The position numbers were made by a program, and so were the translations under genes. A stretch of DNA of 8,028 nt from an uncultured Bacteroidota bacterium (GTDB taxonomy: Bacteria > Bacteroidota > Bacteroidia > Chitinophagales > Chitinophagaceae), in NCBI GenBank assembly GCA_903905685.1, contig CAIVHI010000017.1, positions 1 through 8,028 of the forward strand, read 5' to 3'. Below the pieces are notes generated by a model, which saw only the letters and a list, made by a program, of their open reading frames with translations, had not been told where the DNA came from and did no database searches. Positions 6,551 to 8,028 of the stretch are shown one piece after another. Position 1 is the first letter of the stretch, and every line of letters starts with the position of its first letter.

Positions 6551-6874
6551 CTATAGGTGGTTCCCAAATCCGTAGTCGCGCTCCACCTTGCACACGCGCA
6601 CCTTGTATTGCAGGTACCACTTTTCGCGCCCACCCTGCTGCGCAATGCGGTGGTCGGTTTGGCGTTTCCATTCCAAAATACTTGCCTCAGACTCCCAGTA
6701 AGACACCGTAATGCCTACGCCGTCTCTGGCACTCTCCATGCCCAGAAAGCTGGGAATGCCTGCCACCAGCTCGTCCATGAGTGCTGCGGTTGCCGCATAG
6801 CCGTCATCTCCCGGCGTGCGGAGGGAGGTAAAAATGACCGCATAGTAGGGCGGGCGGGGCGTTTGGGCTATCAT
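6551..6874 (-). CDS. ABM-fold (antibiotic biosynthesis monooxygenase-like) protein
   Basis: The 107-aa product matches the ABM/YgiN-like dimeric alpha-beta barrel family in length and layout. It has PPYYAVIFTSLR as the first strand, an ALMDELVAGIPSFLGMESAR helix-strand unit, the strand GITVSYWES, then ILEWKRQTDHRIAQ with the family's W...H pattern, then KWYLQYKVRVCKVERDYGF as the final strand. There is no signal peptide, so it should be cytoplasmic. Family members include true oxygenases and haem-degrading enzymes, but most of this subgroup are uncharacterised; I see nothing that fixes a substrate. The gene starts 5 bp after the stop of the T9SS propeller gene at 6880-8028, so it may share its transcript, an odd pairing of a cytoplasmic protein with a secreted one. 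Confidence 0.9.
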   Translation of the reverse strand: MIAQTPRPPYYAVIFTSLRTPGDDGYAATAALMDELVAGIPSFLGMESARDGVGITVSYWESEASILEWKRQTDHRIAQQGGREKWYLQYKVRVCKVERDYGFGNHL

Positions 6875-6879
6875 AATCC

Positions 6880-8028
6880 CTACTTTTTTGCAATGGTAAA
6901 CTGCTTGATGAACGTGGTTCCACCGCCAACGGCTCTCAAACAGTAGTTGCCGGGAGCCAACAAGTCAACATCTATGGCGTAATGGCCGCCGCCTACCGCC
7001 ACCGCCTGACAGGCAATTGTGCGACCCAAGACATCCACGATTGCTGCTTGGGACAAAGCTCCATCCATACATACGACATTCAGCATGGCATGTGCGGGGT
7101 TGGGGTATAGCGAAATCTCGCTGTGGCTCTTAACGATATTGGAAGTTTGGAGCGGGAGGTCGCTGTAGTTGGCGAGAAAAACGTTCACATAAGTTCCACC
7201 GGCACCCGGTATGTAGATGATGGTGGTGTCGAAAACCTCTGCCGCTTCAAAAATACCGGTGATGTAGACATCTCCTTCATGGATACCCACAGCTATCCCA
7301 TAGGGTTGCGCTAGTCCGTTGCCAGCCGCAATGCACCATTGTAGGTGTCCCGCTGTATCCATCTTGGCCATGTATGCCTGCATTCCACCGGAGGCCGAAG
7401 GCATTGTTACCCCATCCAAGGTCATGGTGGTGCAATCAAAATAGCCGGTTGCATAGACGCAGCCGGAAGTATCGGTGGCAAGACCGGTAACCATACTGTA
7501 CGAATCATTGCCACACTTGGCCCAACGCGGGTGGCCCGTGCTGTCGTAAGCCGCCAAGAACATGTTCAAGCCGCCATAAGTATGCAGTACTGTGGTATCG
7601 AAGGTCAAAGTTGCGGCGTTGAAATACCCGGCAATAAAGGCACTTCCGTATTTATTAACCGCAAGGGCATTAGGCTGTACGACGGCCGAATCGCCCGCGG
7701 CCCGTGCCCAAAGCACGTGGCCGGCACTGTCGTATTTCGCAAGGTATATCCCGGACCCTGCGGCGGTGGATAGGGTATCTGCACCCAGCACCAAGGTAGG
7801 GCTGTTGAAGATGCCGCCGACGAAAACATCGCCCTTCGAATCGGTAGCGACGCAATAACCTTCTACCAGATATCCACTGTCGCTTGCGGCTTTTGCCCAC
7901 AAAACGTGCCCAGCCGAGTCGTATTTTACCAAATAAGAATTGACGGTACCAAACATGGGGGTGGTCAAAATTATAGAGTCGAAAACCTCGGTGGGGCTGG
8001 TGTAGAAACCGGTTTCATAAATATTGCC
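6880..8028 (-). CDS. SBBP-type beta-propeller T9SS sorting-domain protein, N-terminus beyond the right edge
   Basis: The frame is open to the window edge, so 382 C-terminal residues are visible; the TTG at 7968 is internal, because the preceding 20 codons continue the same repeat pattern (GFYTSPTEVFDS). Residues about 28-291 carry SBBP-like repeats of about 62 residues: 'YLVKYDSAGHVLWAKAA ... G.AVATDSKGDVFVGG.F ... LTLGADTL'. The final 80 residues are a T9SS type A sorting domain with ISLYPNPAHAMLNV, IVDVLGRTI and APGNYCLRAVGG. It is predicted to be a secreted or surface-anchored propeller. Its repeat family differs from that of the protein at 660-2267: here the signature is 'D.aGH.LWA' with 'F.g.ltfg', there YGG with TPDGG. 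No catalytic motif is seen. Confidence 0.9.
   Translation of the reverse strand, partial: GNIYETGFYTSPTEVFDSIILTTPMFGTVNSYLVKYDSAGHVLWAKAASDSGYLVEGYCVATDSKGDVFVGGIFNSPTLVLGADTLSTAAGSGIYLAKYDSAGHVLWARAAGDSAVVQPNALAVNKYGSAFIAGYFNAATLTFDTTVLHTYGGLNMFLAAYDSTGHPRWAKCGNDSYSMVTGLATDTSGCVYATGYFDCTTMTLDGVTMPSASGGMQAYMAKMDTAGHLQWCIAAGNGLAQPYGIAVGIHEGDVYITGIFEAAEVFDTTIIYIPGAGGTYVNVFLANYSDLPLQTSNIVKSHSEISLYPNPAHAMLNVVCMDGALSQAAIVDVLGRTIACQAVAVGGGHYAIDVDLLAPGNYCLRAVGGGTTFIKQFTIAKK
7156..8028 (-). repeat. SBBP-type coding repeats
   Basis: Four units begin with close variants of K-Y-D-S-A-G-H-V-L-W-A (KYDSAGHVLWAKAA, KYDSAGHVLWARAA, AYDSTGHPRWAKCG, KMDTAGHLQWCIAA). A partial lead-in blade lies at the right edge and a closing strand (FLANYSDL) precedes the sorting domain. 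The first two units are nearly identical over this motif and the later two have drifted. Confidence 0.75.

Noticed and set aside
6189..6671. Minus-strand open frame of 160 codons spanning the end of the Ig-repeat gene, the terminator and the ABM gene
   Set aside because: It crosses a strong terminator hairpin and overlaps two well-supported genes, and its translation has no family features.

Overview
The window looks like a piece of a Bacteroidota chromosome, probably from the Chitinophagales/Sphingobacteriales side of the phylum; the placement below phylum is a guess. The evidence is three separate type A C-terminal sorting domains of the type IX secretion system (T9SS; cores LFPNP, LYPNP, LYPNP), a fourth in a broken gene (IFANP), and AT-rich promoter boxes resembling the Bacteroidota TTTG / TAnnTTTG pattern. 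Almost everything here encodes exported surface or extracellular proteins.

Layout. Positions 1-2621 form a minus-strand array, read from right to left. It starts with the 3' end of a broken T9SS cargo gene (2360-2621). Next come a 535-aa beta-propeller T9SS protein (660-2267), a 151-aa protein (199-654) that looks like the N-terminus of a large secreted propeller protein fused in frame to the last dozen residues of a sorting domain, and finally the first 36 codons of another exported protein leaving the left edge (1-108). The two gene junctions in this array are near-identical 144-146 bp direct repeats (95-238 and 2254-2399). Each carries the last codons of one gene, its stop, a promoter, the leader, and the first codons of the next gene. 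Positions 2622-2957 hold no gene I can support. From 2958 to 6458 a plus-strand gene encodes a 1166-aa protein with a signal peptide, 14 Ig-like/Big_2-like repeats of about 75 residues (nearly all with a conserved pair of cysteines) and a T9SS sorting domain. A strong hairpin terminator follows (6475-6525). Two minus-strand genes close the window: an SBBP-type beta-propeller T9SS protein, cut at its N-terminus by the right edge (6880-8028), and, 5 bp downstream of it, a small antibiotic-biosynthesis-monooxygenase (ABM) fold protein (6551-6874).

How they work together. The propeller and Ig-repeat proteins are predicted to be made with Sec signal peptides, moved across the outer membrane by T9SS and fixed to the surface or released. 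I see no enzyme active site in them, so adhesion, matrix or recognition roles are inferred only from architecture. The ABM protein is the one predicted cytoplasmic product. The most informative feature is the left array: its shared junctions, an internally deleted gene and a 5'-truncated gene that keeps the complementary half. Together they indicate repeated duplication and deletion of a two-gene module of surface proteins.
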